Below are positions 39,087-47,442 of a stretch of DNA of 64,000 bases, piece by piece. The notes below the pieces were generated by a model that made no database searches, was not told the DNA's origin, and saw only the letters and a program-made list of their open reading frames with translations. The translations under genes were made by a program, and so were the position numbers. Position 1 is the first letter of the stretch; every line of letters begins with the position of its first letter. This DNA comes from Parvibaculaceae bacterium (GTDB lineage: Bacteria > Pseudomonadota > Alphaproteobacteria > Parvibaculales > Parvibaculaceae): assembly GCA_028283765.1 (NCBI GenBank), contig JAPWJY010000009.1:1-64000 (forward strand). The letters run 5' to 3'.

Positions 39087-40399
39087 GGCTGATCCCAATC
39101 CATATCGTCAGCCGTCATTGTCGTGGCGTTGAGTTCCCCGGCGATCCGGCTCGCCAGCCTTTGCGCCACGTCCTGCTTCGACATTTCCGGCCAGTCCTCG
39201 ATATTGCCGCCGGTGATGAGGTGAACGGTATTGGCGTCCCCCCCCATGATCCCGGTTTTCGGGGACACATCGTTGGCGACGATCCAGTCGCAGCCCTTGC
39301 GGATGCGCTTGGTGATGGCGAACTCGACCACATTCTGCGTTTCCGCGGCAAAGCCGACGACCAGCCGGGGGCGGGCGCTGGCGTGATGCGACAGGGTGGC
39401 CAGAATGTCGGGGTTCTCCACAAGCCGGAGCGAAGGGGGCTCGCCGCCCGGCTGCTTTTTCATCTTCTCGTCCGCATTGCTGGCGACGCGCCAGTCGGCC
39501 ACCGCCGCGGCACAGATCGCGGCATCGACCGGCAATGCCGCTTCACAGGCACGAAGCATCTGGTCCGCCGTCTCGACATGCACAACCTCGACACCGGCAG
39601 GGTCCGGCAGGGCGACAGGGCCGGAAACCAGCACGACCTCAGCCCCCAGCCGGGCCAACGCGCCAGCGATCGCATGTCCCTGCTTGCCCGAGGAGCGATT
39701 CGCCAGATAGCGCACAGGGTCTATCGGCTCATGGGTCGGCCCGGAGGTAACAAGGATGCGCTTGCCGGAAAGCGGCTGCGGCCCGGTCACGGGCGCGGAA
39801 ACCGGGTCGGGTGAAGCAAGCCTTGGCGTTGCCAGCGCCTGAGGCGCATCACCCCTGTCGAAGAATTTTTCAATCGCAGCGACGATTTCCAGCGGCTCCG
39901 CCATGCGGCCGAACCCGAACTCGTTGCAGGCCATCGGCCCCTCGTTGGGGCCCACGACCAGCACGCCGTCTTCCTGCAATTGAGCGAGATTGCGCCGGGT
40001 CGCCCGGTGCTCCCACATCCGCACATTCATGGCGGGCGCGATCAGTACCGGCTTGTCGGTGGCCAGAAGCGCCGTCGTCGCGAGGTCGTCGGCGAGACCT
40101 GCCGCCATCCGCGCCATCAGATTGGCGGTAGCCGGGGCGACCACCAGCAGATCGGCGGCACGCGACAGCTCGATATGGCCAATCTCGGCTTCATCGGTCA
40201 GGCTGAACAGGTCCTGATAGACCTTGTCGCCGGTCAGGCTCGCCACCGACAGCGGCGTGACGAACTCGGCGGCGGCGCGTGTGAGGATGGCGCGCACGGA
40301 CGCGCCGCGCTCGCGCAGGCGCCGGATGAGATCAAGCGTCTTGTAGGCCGCGATGCCGCCCCCGATGACGAGCAGAATGCGGCGTTCGCCAAGTGACAT
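39083..40399 (-). CDS. coaBC: Bifunctional phosphopantothenoylcysteine decarboxylase / phosphopantothenate-cysteine ligase
   Basis: A 438-residue bifunctional enzyme of coenzyme A synthesis. The N-terminal flavoprotein CoaC has [57 protein letters not shown], and the [10 protein letters not shown] motif. The C-terminal CoaB has [31 protein letters not shown] and the [26 protein letters not shown] region. Start at 40399 has GGTGGAG upstream; a GTG four codons earlier is possible. It heads the coaBC-dut-rrf2-cysK unit. Confidence 0.97.
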   Translation of the reverse strand: MSLGERRILLVIGGGIAAYKTLDLIRRLRERGASVRAILTRAAAEFVTPLSVASLTGDKVYQDLFSLTDEAEIGHIELSRAADLLVVAPATANLMARMAAGLADDLATTALLATDKPVLIAPAMNVRMWEHRATRRNLAQLQEDGVLVVGPNEGPMACNEFGFGRMAEPLEIVAAIEKFFDRGDAPQALATPRLASPDPVSAPVTGPQPLSGKRILVTSGPTHEPIDPVRYLANRSSGKQGHAIAGALARLGAEVVLVSGPVALPDPAGVEVVHVETADQMLRACEAALPVDAAICAAAVADWRVASNADEKMKKQPGGEPPSLRLVENPDILATLSHHASARPRLVVGFAAETQNVVEFAITKRIRKGCDWIVANDVSPKTGIMGGDANTVHLITGGNIEDWPEMSKQDVAQRLASRIAGELNATTMTADDMDWDQP

Positions 40400-40537
40400 G
40401 CCAGGCTCCACCTTGCCGAAAGAACCACACCGTCCGGCAGGCTCTATTGTATCAGCAGTTTGTGGGGAATCCAGTTATTCACGAAAGATACCGGTAAATT
40501 ATTGTTTATCCTCAGTCCACCGGGAAAAAGCGCCGCT

Positions 40538-41164
40538 TTACCGGTCGAGGTAATTGGCGAGATAGGCATATTGCATCTTGAAAACCTCTCCCACCAGCGT
40601 CAGGTCCTTCTCGCCGAAAAGCGGGCCATTGGACAGATAGAGAAACCGGCTGGAGCGGACCAGCGTTTCCGCTATCGCCATCGCCTGCGTTTCGGAAAGG
40701 GAGGTTTTGCGCCGCCGCAGCCCTTCGGCAAAAATGCCGGCAACCGCCCGGTCATGTCCTTCGGCGACAGCAGCAAGCCGGGGATCGGCACTCATGGCGC
40801 GGCGGAGGGATTCCAGTCCCTTCTGTCGGAGCGCAACTTCAAGCAGCCGGGTCAGGCCGCAATTGATCACCGGCCGCCAGTCCTCCGTACTCGCTATTTT
40901 CTCGGGAAAATCCGAAAGCGCTTCGCGATATTCCGCCAGAATCCGCTCCGCGAGGGCCGTGATGATCGCATTCTTGTTGGAGAAGTACTGATAGATCGAT
41001 GCGATATTCACACCTGCACGCCGGGCAACCAGATTGGTCGTGAGTCTGGAGAAATCATGCTCCTCCATCAATTCGGCGGTGGCATTGAGAATGGCGTCGA
41101 TGCGCGCCCGGGCACGCTGCTGACGTGGCTCGCGACGGGGCGAAATGCCGTTCTTTTCAGCCAT
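40538..41164 (-). CDS. TetR/AcrR family transcriptional regulator
   Basis: A 208-residue regulator. The N-terminal helix-turn-helix is ARARIDAILNATAELMEEHDFSRLTTNLVARRAGVNIASIYQYFSNKNAIITALAERI (in segments), typical of TetR. The C-terminal ligand domain is variable and not assignable. AAAGGGGGG precedes the ATG at 41164. It lies between ubiB and coaBC, 58 bases past ubiB on the same strand. The 138-base gap towards coaBC contains no palindrome strong enough to call its operator. Confidence 0.92.
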   Translation of the reverse strand: MAEKNGISPRREPRQQRARARIDAILNATAELMEEHDFSRLTTNLVARRAGVNIASIYQYFSNKNAIITALAERILAEYREALSDFPEKIASTEDWRPVINCGLTRLLEVALRQKGLESLRRAMSADPRLAAVAEGHDRAVAGIFAEGLRRRKTSLSETQAMAIAETLVRSSRFLYLSNGPLFGEKDLTLVGEVFKMQYAYLANYLDR

Positions 41165-41222
41165 GTGCCCCCCTTTCCCGGTCTTCCGCCTGTTCAAGCC
41201 ATAGGCGTTGACAGGCGGTGCG

Positions 41223-42830
41223 TCAAGAAAGGAGGAAGCTGGCGCAGACACCGATTAGAAGCCCCGCAAGCGCCCAGAAAAGACGGCTCCCGCGCCGGTT
41301 TGAGCGGGCAAGCTGCTCCAGCGATGCCGGATGAAGTTTCAACCCGCTTGAATCGAGCGCGCCACCAAGCGCAACCGAGACGCGCTCGGCCCGGCCCAGC
41401 ATGTCCGGCAACTGACCAAGCATCCGGCTTATCCGCAAAAGAGAATCAGCCGTTTCCTGCAACCGGGTTTCGGGCGCGAACCGCGCCATCATCCAGTCCT
41501 TCAGGACCGGCTCGGCGCTTTCCCATATGTTGTGATCCGGATCGAAGTTTCGCGCGACGCCCTCGATGACGACCATTGTCTTCTGCAGCAGGATGAGTTC
41601 CGGCCGCGTGCGCATGTCGAACTGCTCCGTCACCTGAAACAGCTGGGCAAGGAGCTTTCCCATCGAAAGATCGCGAGCGGAACGTCCGAAGATCGGCTCG
41701 CCGATGGACCGCAAGGCCTGGGCGAAATCATCGACGTTCTTGATCTCGGGCACATAGCCCGCCTCGAAGTGCAGTTCCGCGACCCGGCGATAATCGCGGC
41801 GCACAAAGCCGTAGAGGATCTCCGCCATGATGCGGCGGGACTTCGCGTCAAGCCTGCCCATGATGCCGAAATCGACGGCAACGAGCGTCCCGTCCGGGTC
41901 CACGAACAGATTGCCCTGATGCATGTCGGCGTGGAAGAAACCATCGCGCATGGCATGACGCAGGAACGACTGGATGATGTTTGTCCCGAGCCTTTTCATG
42001 TCGAGACCGGCGGCCCGCAGGCTTGCGACGTCGCCCGCAGGCGTGCCGCCGACCCACTCAAGCGTCAACACGCGCTGGCCGGTACGCGCCCAGTCAACCT
42101 CAGGTACCCGGAAGCCCTCATCGTCCGCGACATTCTCGGCCATCTCGGACATGGCGGCGGCCTCGAGCCGCAGATCCATTTCGAGTTTCACGGAATCGGC
42201 CAGGGTCTGGACAACCTGTGTCGGACGCAACCGGCGAATGGACGGCGTGTGACGCTCTGCGCGCGCCGCGATCCAGAAAAAGCTCGCCAGATCATCGGCG
42301 AACTGCGCCTCGACGCCCGGGCGGAGCACCTTCACCGCGACCTCGCGGCCTTCGGGATAAAAACTGTCCGGCACGGTGCGCGCCCGGTGAACCTGGGCAA
42401 TCGACGCCGCCGCGATCGGCTCGCTGAATTCGGTGAATATCTGGTCCAGCGGCCGGCCCAGTTCCTGCTCGACGATCGCAATCGCCGTCTTGCGGGGAAA
42501 GGGCGGCAAGCGGTCGCGCAGTTCGCCCAGATCGTCGGCGAGCGCGCCGCCGATAATGTCCGCCCGGGTCGCCAGAAACTGGCCGAGCTTGATATAGGAT
42601 GGCCCGAGCGCCGCGAGCGCGACGGCGAGCCGCTCCCCCTCGGTGTTGTCGCTGCGGACGACCAGCTCGGGCTTTGCCTCCCATGGAAAGCGCAGCCGGG
42701 CGAGCGCGATCAGGACGGACGTGCCGGGCGGCAGTTGTGCCCTCAGTTCGCCGGGAATCAGGGCATCGTGGCGGCTCATGACGCGCGCCGCGCGCGCAAG
42801 CCGGATCAGGTGATGAATCGAGGAAAACAT
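41223..42830 (-). CDS. ubiB: Ubiquinone biosynthesis accessory kinase-like protein UbiB
   Basis: A 535-residue ABC1/ADCK/UbiB-family protein. It has the KxGQ signature (GPSYIKLGQFLATRADI), the ALA-rich loop (EPIAAASIAQVHRA), the kinase-like HADMHQGNLFVDPDGTLVAVDFGIMGRL, and a C-terminal membrane hairpin (LFWALAGLLIGVCASFLL). UbiB supports coenzyme Q synthesis, probably as an ATPase. It follows ubiE by seven bases, the usual ubiE-ubiB pair. The start at 42830 fits the family N-terminus. Confidence 0.96.
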   Translation of the reverse strand: MFSSIHHLIRLARAARVMSRHDALIPGELRAQLPPGTSVLIALARLRFPWEAKPELVVRSDNTEGERLAVALAALGPSYIKLGQFLATRADIIGGALADDLGELRDRLPPFPRKTAIAIVEQELGRPLDQIFTEFSEPIAAASIAQVHRARTVPDSFYPEGREVAVKVLRPGVEAQFADDLASFFWIAARAERHTPSIRRLRPTQVVQTLADSVKLEMDLRLEAAAMSEMAENVADDEGFRVPEVDWARTGQRVLTLEWVGGTPAGDVASLRAAGLDMKRLGTNIIQSFLRHAMRDGFFHADMHQGNLFVDPDGTLVAVDFGIMGRLDAKSRRIMAEILYGFVRRDYRRVAELHFEAGYVPEIKNVDDFAQALRSIGEPIFGRSARDLSMGKLLAQLFQVTEQFDMRTRPELILLQKTMVVIEGVARNFDPDHNIWESAEPVLKDWMMARFAPETRLQETADSLLRISRMLGQLPDMLGRAERVSVALGGALDSSGLKLHPASLEQLARSNRRGSRLFWALAGLLIGVCASFLLS

Positions 42831-42837
42831 CGCCGTT

Positions 42838-43638
42838 CTATAGCCGCCAGCCGGAATGGATGGCCGCAACCCCGCCGGTGAGGTTGCGATATTGCACGCG
42901 CCGGAACCCCTCCGCCTCGATCATGGAGAGGAAGCGCTCCTGATCGGGGAATTTGCGGATGCTCTCGACCAGATATTGATAGGGCTGGCCATCCCCCGTG
43001 ACCCATTTGCCCATGCGGGGGATCATGTTGAAGGAGTAGCTGTCATAGATCTTGTCGAGGAGTGGCACCGCCACCGCTGAAAACTCCAGACAGAGGAACC
43101 GGCCGCCGGGCTTGAGCACCCGCCAGGCCTCGGCGATGGCTCTGTCTATATGGGTCACGTTGCGGATGCCGAAGGCGATGGTGTAGGCGTCGAACGAACG
43201 GTCGGGAAAGGGCAACCTTTCCGCGTCGCCGCAGGCAAACTCCACCCTGCCCTCATAGGCCCGGGCTTCGGCGCGGGACCGCCCCACGCCCAGCATGTGC
43301 CGGTTGATGTCGCAGACCGCGACGCTGGCGTTCGGCCCGGCCCGGTCGAGCAGCCGGAAGGCGATGTCGCCGGTACCACCCGCCACGTCGATGAGCCTGA
43401 AGGGCCGCCCGTTCTGTGGCGGCGAGAGCCAGTCGATCATCGCCTGCTTCCAGGCCCGATGGAGACCGCCGGACATCAGGTCGTTCATCAGATCGTAGCG
43501 TCCGGCTACATGTTCGAAGACATCGTGGACAAGCTTCGCCTTTTCGGCTTCGGGAACGTCCCGATAGCCGAAATGCGTGGTTGCGCCATCATCGGCGCGC
43601 GCGGACTCGTCCGGTGAGATATGAGGTTCGCCATTCAT
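42838..43638 (-). CDS. ubiE: Demethylmenaquinol / 2-methoxy-6-polyprenyl-1,4-benzoquinol methylase UbiE
   Basis: A 266-residue C-methyltransferase of ubiquinone (and menaquinone) synthesis. Family marks: [43 protein letters not shown] (in segments), the SAM loop [38 protein letters not shown], and [10 protein letters not shown]. The ATG at 43638 and one four codons upstream at 43650 are both possible, with no clear ribosome site for either. It is divergent from mutM across a 70-base gap. Confidence 0.97.
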   Translation of the reverse strand: MNGEPHISPDESARADDGATTHFGYRDVPEAEKAKLVHDVFEHVAGRYDLMNDLMSGGLHRAWKQAMIDWLSPPQNGRPFRLIDVAGGTGDIAFRLLDRAGPNASVAVCDINRHMLGVGRSRAEARAYEGRVEFACGDAERLPFPDRSFDAYTIAFGIRNVTHIDRAIAEAWRVLKPGGRFLCLEFSAVAVPLLDKIYDSYSFNMIPRMGKWVTGDGQPYQYLVESIRKFPDQERFLSMIEAEGFRRVQYRNLTGGVAAIHSGWRL

Positions 43639-43716
43639 GCGCGCGACCATAGCGCAGGCCGCCGCCGGGCGCTACGCTGGACGGCGCGACAGAATTAACC
43701 AGAAGTCAAAGACCTC

Positions 43717-44631
43717 ATGCCCGAATTGCCTGAAGTAGAAACCGTCCGGCGGGGACTTGTCCCCGCTCTGGAGGGCAAGCGCATTGCCCGCGTACTCCAG
43801 CGCCGCGCCGGCCTGCGTTACCTGCTGCCCGAACGCTTCGTGGAGCGGCTGACCGGGCGGCGGATCGAGCGGCTCGACCGCCGGGCCAAATATCTGCTGC
43901 TGCATCTCGACAATGGCGAGGTGCTGCTGTCGCATCTGGGCATGTCCGGCCGCTTCACCGTTATGGCCCCGTCCGGGGTGGTCCGGCCGGGCCGGTTCCA
44001 CCACCCCATGCCCCATGGCGGCCCCGGCGGCGAAGAGGGGCTCGGCCTCCACGATCATATCGTCTTCGACATGGAGGATGGCGGCCGCGTCATCTATGCC
44101 GACCATCGCCGGTTCGGCTTCATGGACCTGATCGCCCCCGATGGCGCCGGTGACGAGCCTGGCTCAGGATTGCGCGCCAACCGCCATCTGGCCGCGCTGG
44201 GGCCGGAACCGCTGGGCAATGACTTCTCAGCCCCCGTTCTCTCCGCCCGGCTAAAGGGGCGGGCCACCTCGATCAAGGCCGCCCTGCTCGACCAGCGCAC
44301 CGTTTCGGGCCTTGGCAACATATATGTCTGCGAAGCACTGTTCCGGGCCGGCATATCTCCGCTGCGCACCGCATCGAGCGTGGCGGGGCCCGTACGCACC
44401 GAGCGGCTCGTCCGCGCCATCCGCGACGTGCTCACGGACGCCATCATGGCTGGCGGCTCGACCTTGCGCGATTACGCCCGGACCGATGGCGAACTCGGCT
44501 ATTTCCAGCACCAGTTTCAGGTTTATGGCCGCGAGGGCGAGGCTTGTTCAAGGCCCGGCTGCGGCGGTAGGGTCGTTCGTATCGTCCAGTCGAACCGCTC
44601 GACCTTCTATTGTCCGGGATGCCAACGATGA
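43717..44631 (+). CDS. mutM: Formamidopyrimidine-DNA glycosylase MutM (Fpg)
   Basis: A 304-residue bifunctional glycosylase/lyase that removes 8-oxoguanine. The N-terminal [13 protein letters not shown] carries the catalytic proline and glutamate. [20 protein letters not shown] and [12 protein letters not shown] follow, and the C-terminal zinc finger is [10 protein letters not shown] to FYCPGCQR. A 30-residue insertion ([17 protein letters not shown] region, residues 85-115) makes it longer than the E. coli enzyme. The ATGA overlap couples it to the small exported protein gene. Confidence 0.96.
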   Translation: MPELPEVETVRRGLVPALEGKRIARVLQRRAGLRYLLPERFVERLTGRRIERLDRRAKYLLLHLDNGEVLLSHLGMSGRFTVMAPSGVVRPGRFHHPMPHGGPGGEEGLGLHDHIVFDMEDGGRVIYADHRRFGFMDLIAPDGAGDEPGSGLRANRHLAALGPEPLGNDFSAPVLSARLKGRATSIKAALLDQRTVSGLGNIYVCEALFRAGISPLRTASSVAGPVRTERLVRAIRDVLTDAIMAGGSTLRDYARTDGELGYFQHQFQVYGREGEACSRPGCGGRVVRIVQSNRSTFYCPGCQR

Positions 44632-45047
44632 CAGATGCGGCAACTGCCAGCCCGGCCCGCCGCGCCGCCCTTTGGTGCGGCGCCCTGATGCTGGGCCTGC
44701 TGGTGCACATGTCATCCGGCAGGGCCGCCGCCTATCTCTCCGCGGTCGAGGACATGCCGCTGATGCCGGGGCTGACGGAGCAGAAGGACAGTTCCTTCAT
44801 GTTCGACGCCCCCGACGGCCGGATCGTACGGGCCGGAGCCCGCGGCCAGGTCGCAAGCAGCGACGCCGCCGCCTTCTACAAAAGCAGCCTGCCCGCCCTC
44901 GGCTGGACGCCCACCTCAGCCAGATCCGGCCCGAAGGCTGGCGAAACCCGCCTGACCTTCGCCCGAGAAGGAGAACGCCTCGAAATCGACGTGCTCGCCG
45001 CGAAGGCAGGCATGACCGAGGTGCATTTCTCCATCGACCCCGATTGA
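44628..45047 (+). CDS. Small exported or membrane-anchored hypothetical protein
   Basis: A 139-residue protein with an N-terminal hydrophobic segment ([22 protein letters not shown]) that looks like a signal peptide. The mature part has [27 protein letters not shown], then [14 protein letters not shown] and [16 protein letters not shown]. This pattern of a periplasmic domain with a GW-x-P turn is seen in small alphaproteobacterial proteins encoded between mutM and an enoyl-CoA hydratase gene. I know no function. It overlaps the mutM stop by four bases. Confidence 0.8.
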   Translation: MTDAATASPARRAALWCGALMLGLLVHMSSGRAAAYLSAVEDMPLMPGLTEQKDSSFMFDAPDGRIVRAGARGQVASSDAAAFYKSSLPALGWTPTSARSGPKAGETRLTFAREGERLEIDVLAAKAGMTEVHFSIDPD

Positions 45048-45086
45048 TATGCGGACAACAAAGAAGTGAACCGTCAGGAGGACCCC

Positions 45087-45864
45087 ATGGGGTATCAGAA
45101 TATCATTGTCGACAAGCGTGGCGCGGTCGGCCTCATCACCCTCAACCGGCCCGAGGCGCTCAATGCGCTCAACAAGGCGCTGATGGACGAGGTGACGCTG
45201 GCCGTCGACGCCTTTGAGGCCGACGACGCGGTGCATTGCCTCGTCGTGACCGGCTCCTCCAAGGCTTTTGCCGCCGGGGCGGACATCAAGGAAATGCGGC
45301 CCAAATCCTACATGGACGTCTACAAGGAGGATTTCATCACGGCCAACTGGGAGCGGGTCGCCCGCTGCCGCAAGCCCGTGGTCGCCGCCGTTGCCGGTTA
45401 TGCGCTGGGCGGCGGCTGTGTAACTCGCCATGATGTGCGACTTCATCATCTGCGCCGACAATGCCAAATTCGGCCAGCCCGAGATCAAGCTCGGCGTGAT
45501 GCCGGGCGCGGGCGGCACCCAACGGCTGACCCGCTTCATCGGCAAATCCAAGGCCATGGAAATGGCCCTGACCGGCCGCCTGATGAATGCCGCCGAAGCC
45601 GAGAGCGCCGGGCTTGTCAGCCGTATCGTCCCCCTCGACAGCCTGCTCGACGAGGCCCTGAAGGTCGCCGAAACCATTGCCGGCATGTCGCTCCCCATCG
45701 CCATGATGACCAAGGAAAGCGTCAATCGCGCCTATGAGACGACGCTGAGCGAGGGCGTCCGCTTCGAAAGGCGGCTGTTCCACTCCATGTTCGCCACCGA
45801 CGACCAGAAGGAAGGCATGGATGCCTTCATCGCCAAGCGGGAGCCCAAATTCACCAACAAGTGA
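45087..45864 (+). pseudogene. Enoyl-CoA hydratase, frame broken by one extra base
   Basis: Reads as one crotonase of about 258 residues if one base near 45421 is dropped. The first part is MGYQNIIVDKRGAVGLITLNRPEALNALNKALMDEV, then AAGADIKEM for the first oxyanion hole; the second part continues from [34 protein letters not shown], typical of short-chain enoyl-CoA hydratase (FadB/PaaF-like). At the break the sequence reads TGTGTAACTC where TGTGAACTC (Cys-Glu-Leu) is expected. AGGAGG precedes the start. Intact short-chain hydratases hydrate crotonyl-CoA. Confidence 0.9.
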
Positions 45865-45919
45865 GCCAGGCGGGGCTTTAATGCCCTGTAACCCCTTGCA
45901 AACAGACTCTGAACCGGAG

Positions 45920-45948
45920 TTGACGGACGGCGGGACCCCGCGTATAAC
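45920..45948 (+). promoter_or_regulatory. Promoter of rpsT
   Basis: TTGACG at 45920-45925, a 17-base spacer and TATAAC at 45943-45948 give a strong housekeeping promoter about 160 bases before rpsT. The long leader could allow S20 autoregulation. Confidence 0.75.
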
Positions 45949-46106
45949 CCGCCGTCTCAGGAACATCTGGTTCAGGATGCGCGGTTCCGCCGTTCGTCCC
46001 CGCCTGTCCGTTCCGATTGAAATTTTTGACCGGCCACCTCGCGCATCAAGGCCTGATCGACAGATCGGGTTGTCATGAGGCTGGTATCAGGAAAACTGGT
46101 AGTTCG

Positions 46107-46376
46107 ATGGCAAATACACCTTCAGCGAAAAAAGCGATCCGCAAGATTGCCGCCCGCACCGACGTGAACAAGAACCGGCGCACCCGGATGCGCTCCTTCA
46201 TCCGCAAGGTTGAGGAAGCAATCGCCTCCGGCAGCGCCGATGCCGCCGCCGCCGCCCTTGGCGCGGCCCAGCCGGAGATCATGCGCGCCGCCCAGAAGGG
46301 TGTGGTGCACAAGAATACGGCATCGCGCAAGGTTTCGCGTCTGGCAAAGCGCATCAAGACCCTTGCCACGGCCTGA
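46107..46376 (+). CDS. rpsT: 30S ribosomal protein S20
   Basis: An 89-residue basic helical protein starting [36 protein letters not shown], with [21 protein letters not shown] at the end, matching S20 throughout. It binds 16S rRNA. The promoter with 17-base spacing lies about 160 bases upstream and a strong terminator about 60 bases downstream. It is the usual left neighbour of dnaA in alphaproteobacteria, here separated by a non-coding gap and a rhodanese gene. Confidence 0.98.
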   Translation: MANTPSAKKAIRKIAARTDVNKNRRTRMRSFIRKVEEAIASGSADAAAAALGAAQPEIMRAAQKGVVHKNTASRKVSRLAKRIKTLATA

Positions 46377-46433
46377 TCTCGCGAGCGAGATAAGTTCAAC
46401 AAGTATTCGTTGAGCAGCAACAAGATGTTAACG

Positions 46434-46465
46434 AAGCCCGCTATCCCTGATAGCGGGCTTTACTT
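46434..46465 (+). terminator. Terminator of rpsT
   Basis: A perfect 12-bp stem (AAGCCCGCTATC at 46434-46445 with GATAGCGGGCTT at 46449-46460), a three-base loop and a short T-rich tail. Confidence 0.9.
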
Positions 46466-46843
46466 ATATCTGGCGCAGGCCTCCTTCACAGGCCTCGGGA
46501 TGCCGCAATACGCACCCTTGCAATGGGACCTACTAGATATGGGGACAGTCTAATAAACCCATATTTTACAGTGGTTTTAAACTATTTTTGCGAAGCATCG
46601 CCGATGTGTGGCCCCCGCGACACCTGGGCAAATGAATAGCTCTTTGACGTACTTTTTTTGACGATGCGGGATCATCGCACTTGCCTCCCGGGTGGCTTGC
46701 CGTTATCGTCTTAGAACTCCGGCGGCGCGATGAATACTTTGCCAATTTGCTAAAAATTGAGCAACGTTTAGAGAAGACACAGTTGCACTGACGGATTCTA
46801 AAGTAATCATCTCAGTTTATTTTTTTAAACGGCGGGCAGATTC
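46466..46843. other. AT-rich non-coding gap between rpsT and the rhodanese gene
   Basis: No open frame looks like a gene. The DNA is richer in A+T than its surroundings, with tracts such as ATTTTACAGTGGTTTTAAAC near 46562 and CTAAAAATTGAG near 46750. Its place next to dnaA invites an oriC call, but I find no TTATCCACA or one-mismatch copy in it. Confidence 0.6.
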
Positions 46844-46888
46844 TATAATCTCGTCCGGGAGGAGACGTTTGTTACCACTTGGGTAACA
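46844..46888 (+). promoter_or_regulatory. Rhodanese-gene promoter with palindromic operator
   Basis: TATAAT at 46844-46849 is a perfect -10 with a poor (T-rich) -35. Just beyond the expected transcription start, TGTTACC (46870-46876) and GGTAACA (46882-46888) form a perfect palindrome with a five-base centre, a position suited to a repressor site. The regulator is unknown. Confidence 0.6.
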
Positions 46889-46910
46889 GACAAATAAATG
46901 CGGGGGCAGA

Positions 46911-47387
46911 ATGAGCGACGCGAAGACACACATTGTTCTGCCCGTCGTATCTGGCGACTTGCCTTCCAGCTATGCTGGCGATATTTCGGCAGACGAGGCG
47001 TGGCGGACATTAGCCGGGAATCCGCAGGCCGTTCTGGTCGACGTCCGCACCCAGCCCGAATGGAATTTCGTCGGCATTCCCGACCTTTCACCGCTGGGAC
47101 GCGACCCTGTTCTCGTCGAGTGGCAGACCTATCCGGCCATGACCGTCAATCGCGATTTCGTGAAGGATGTGACATCCAGTCTTGGCGCCATCGGCAGGGA
47201 TACCCCGATCCTGCTGCTCTGTCGCTCGGGCGCCCGCAGCCGGGCGGCCGCCATCGCGCTCAGCGCGGCCGGTTTTACGCATAGCTACAACGTCGCAGGC
47301 GGATTTGAGGGCGACCTTAATGAGGCGCGGCAGCGGGGGACAGCCAATGGCTGGAAGGCCTCCGGGCTCCCCTGGCGGCAGAGTTAG
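46911..47387 (+). CDS. Rhodanese-like domain protein
   Basis: A 158-residue single-domain rhodanese. LVDVRTQPEWNFVGIPDL is the start of the fold, and the active-site loop LLLCRSGARSRAAAIAL has the catalytic cysteine at residue 104. The loop CRSGARS suggests a sulfurtransferase activity. The C-terminal ASGLPWRQ is typical of short alphaproteobacterial rhodaneses. It stands directly upstream of dnaA on the same strand with its own operator-bearing promoter. Its sulphur partner is unknown. Confidence 0.9.
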   Translation: MSDAKTHIVLPVVSGDLPSSYAGDISADEAWRTLAGNPQAVLVDVRTQPEWNFVGIPDLSPLGRDPVLVEWQTYPAMTVNRDFVKDVTSSLGAIGRDTPILLLCRSGARSRAAAIALSAAGFTHSYNVAGGFEGDLNEARQRGTANGWKASGLPWRQS

Positions 47388-47442
47388 GCCGCGACGCCGG
47401 ATCCTGAACCGGTCTGGCGTGTAAGAGAATGAACGTGGGGAT

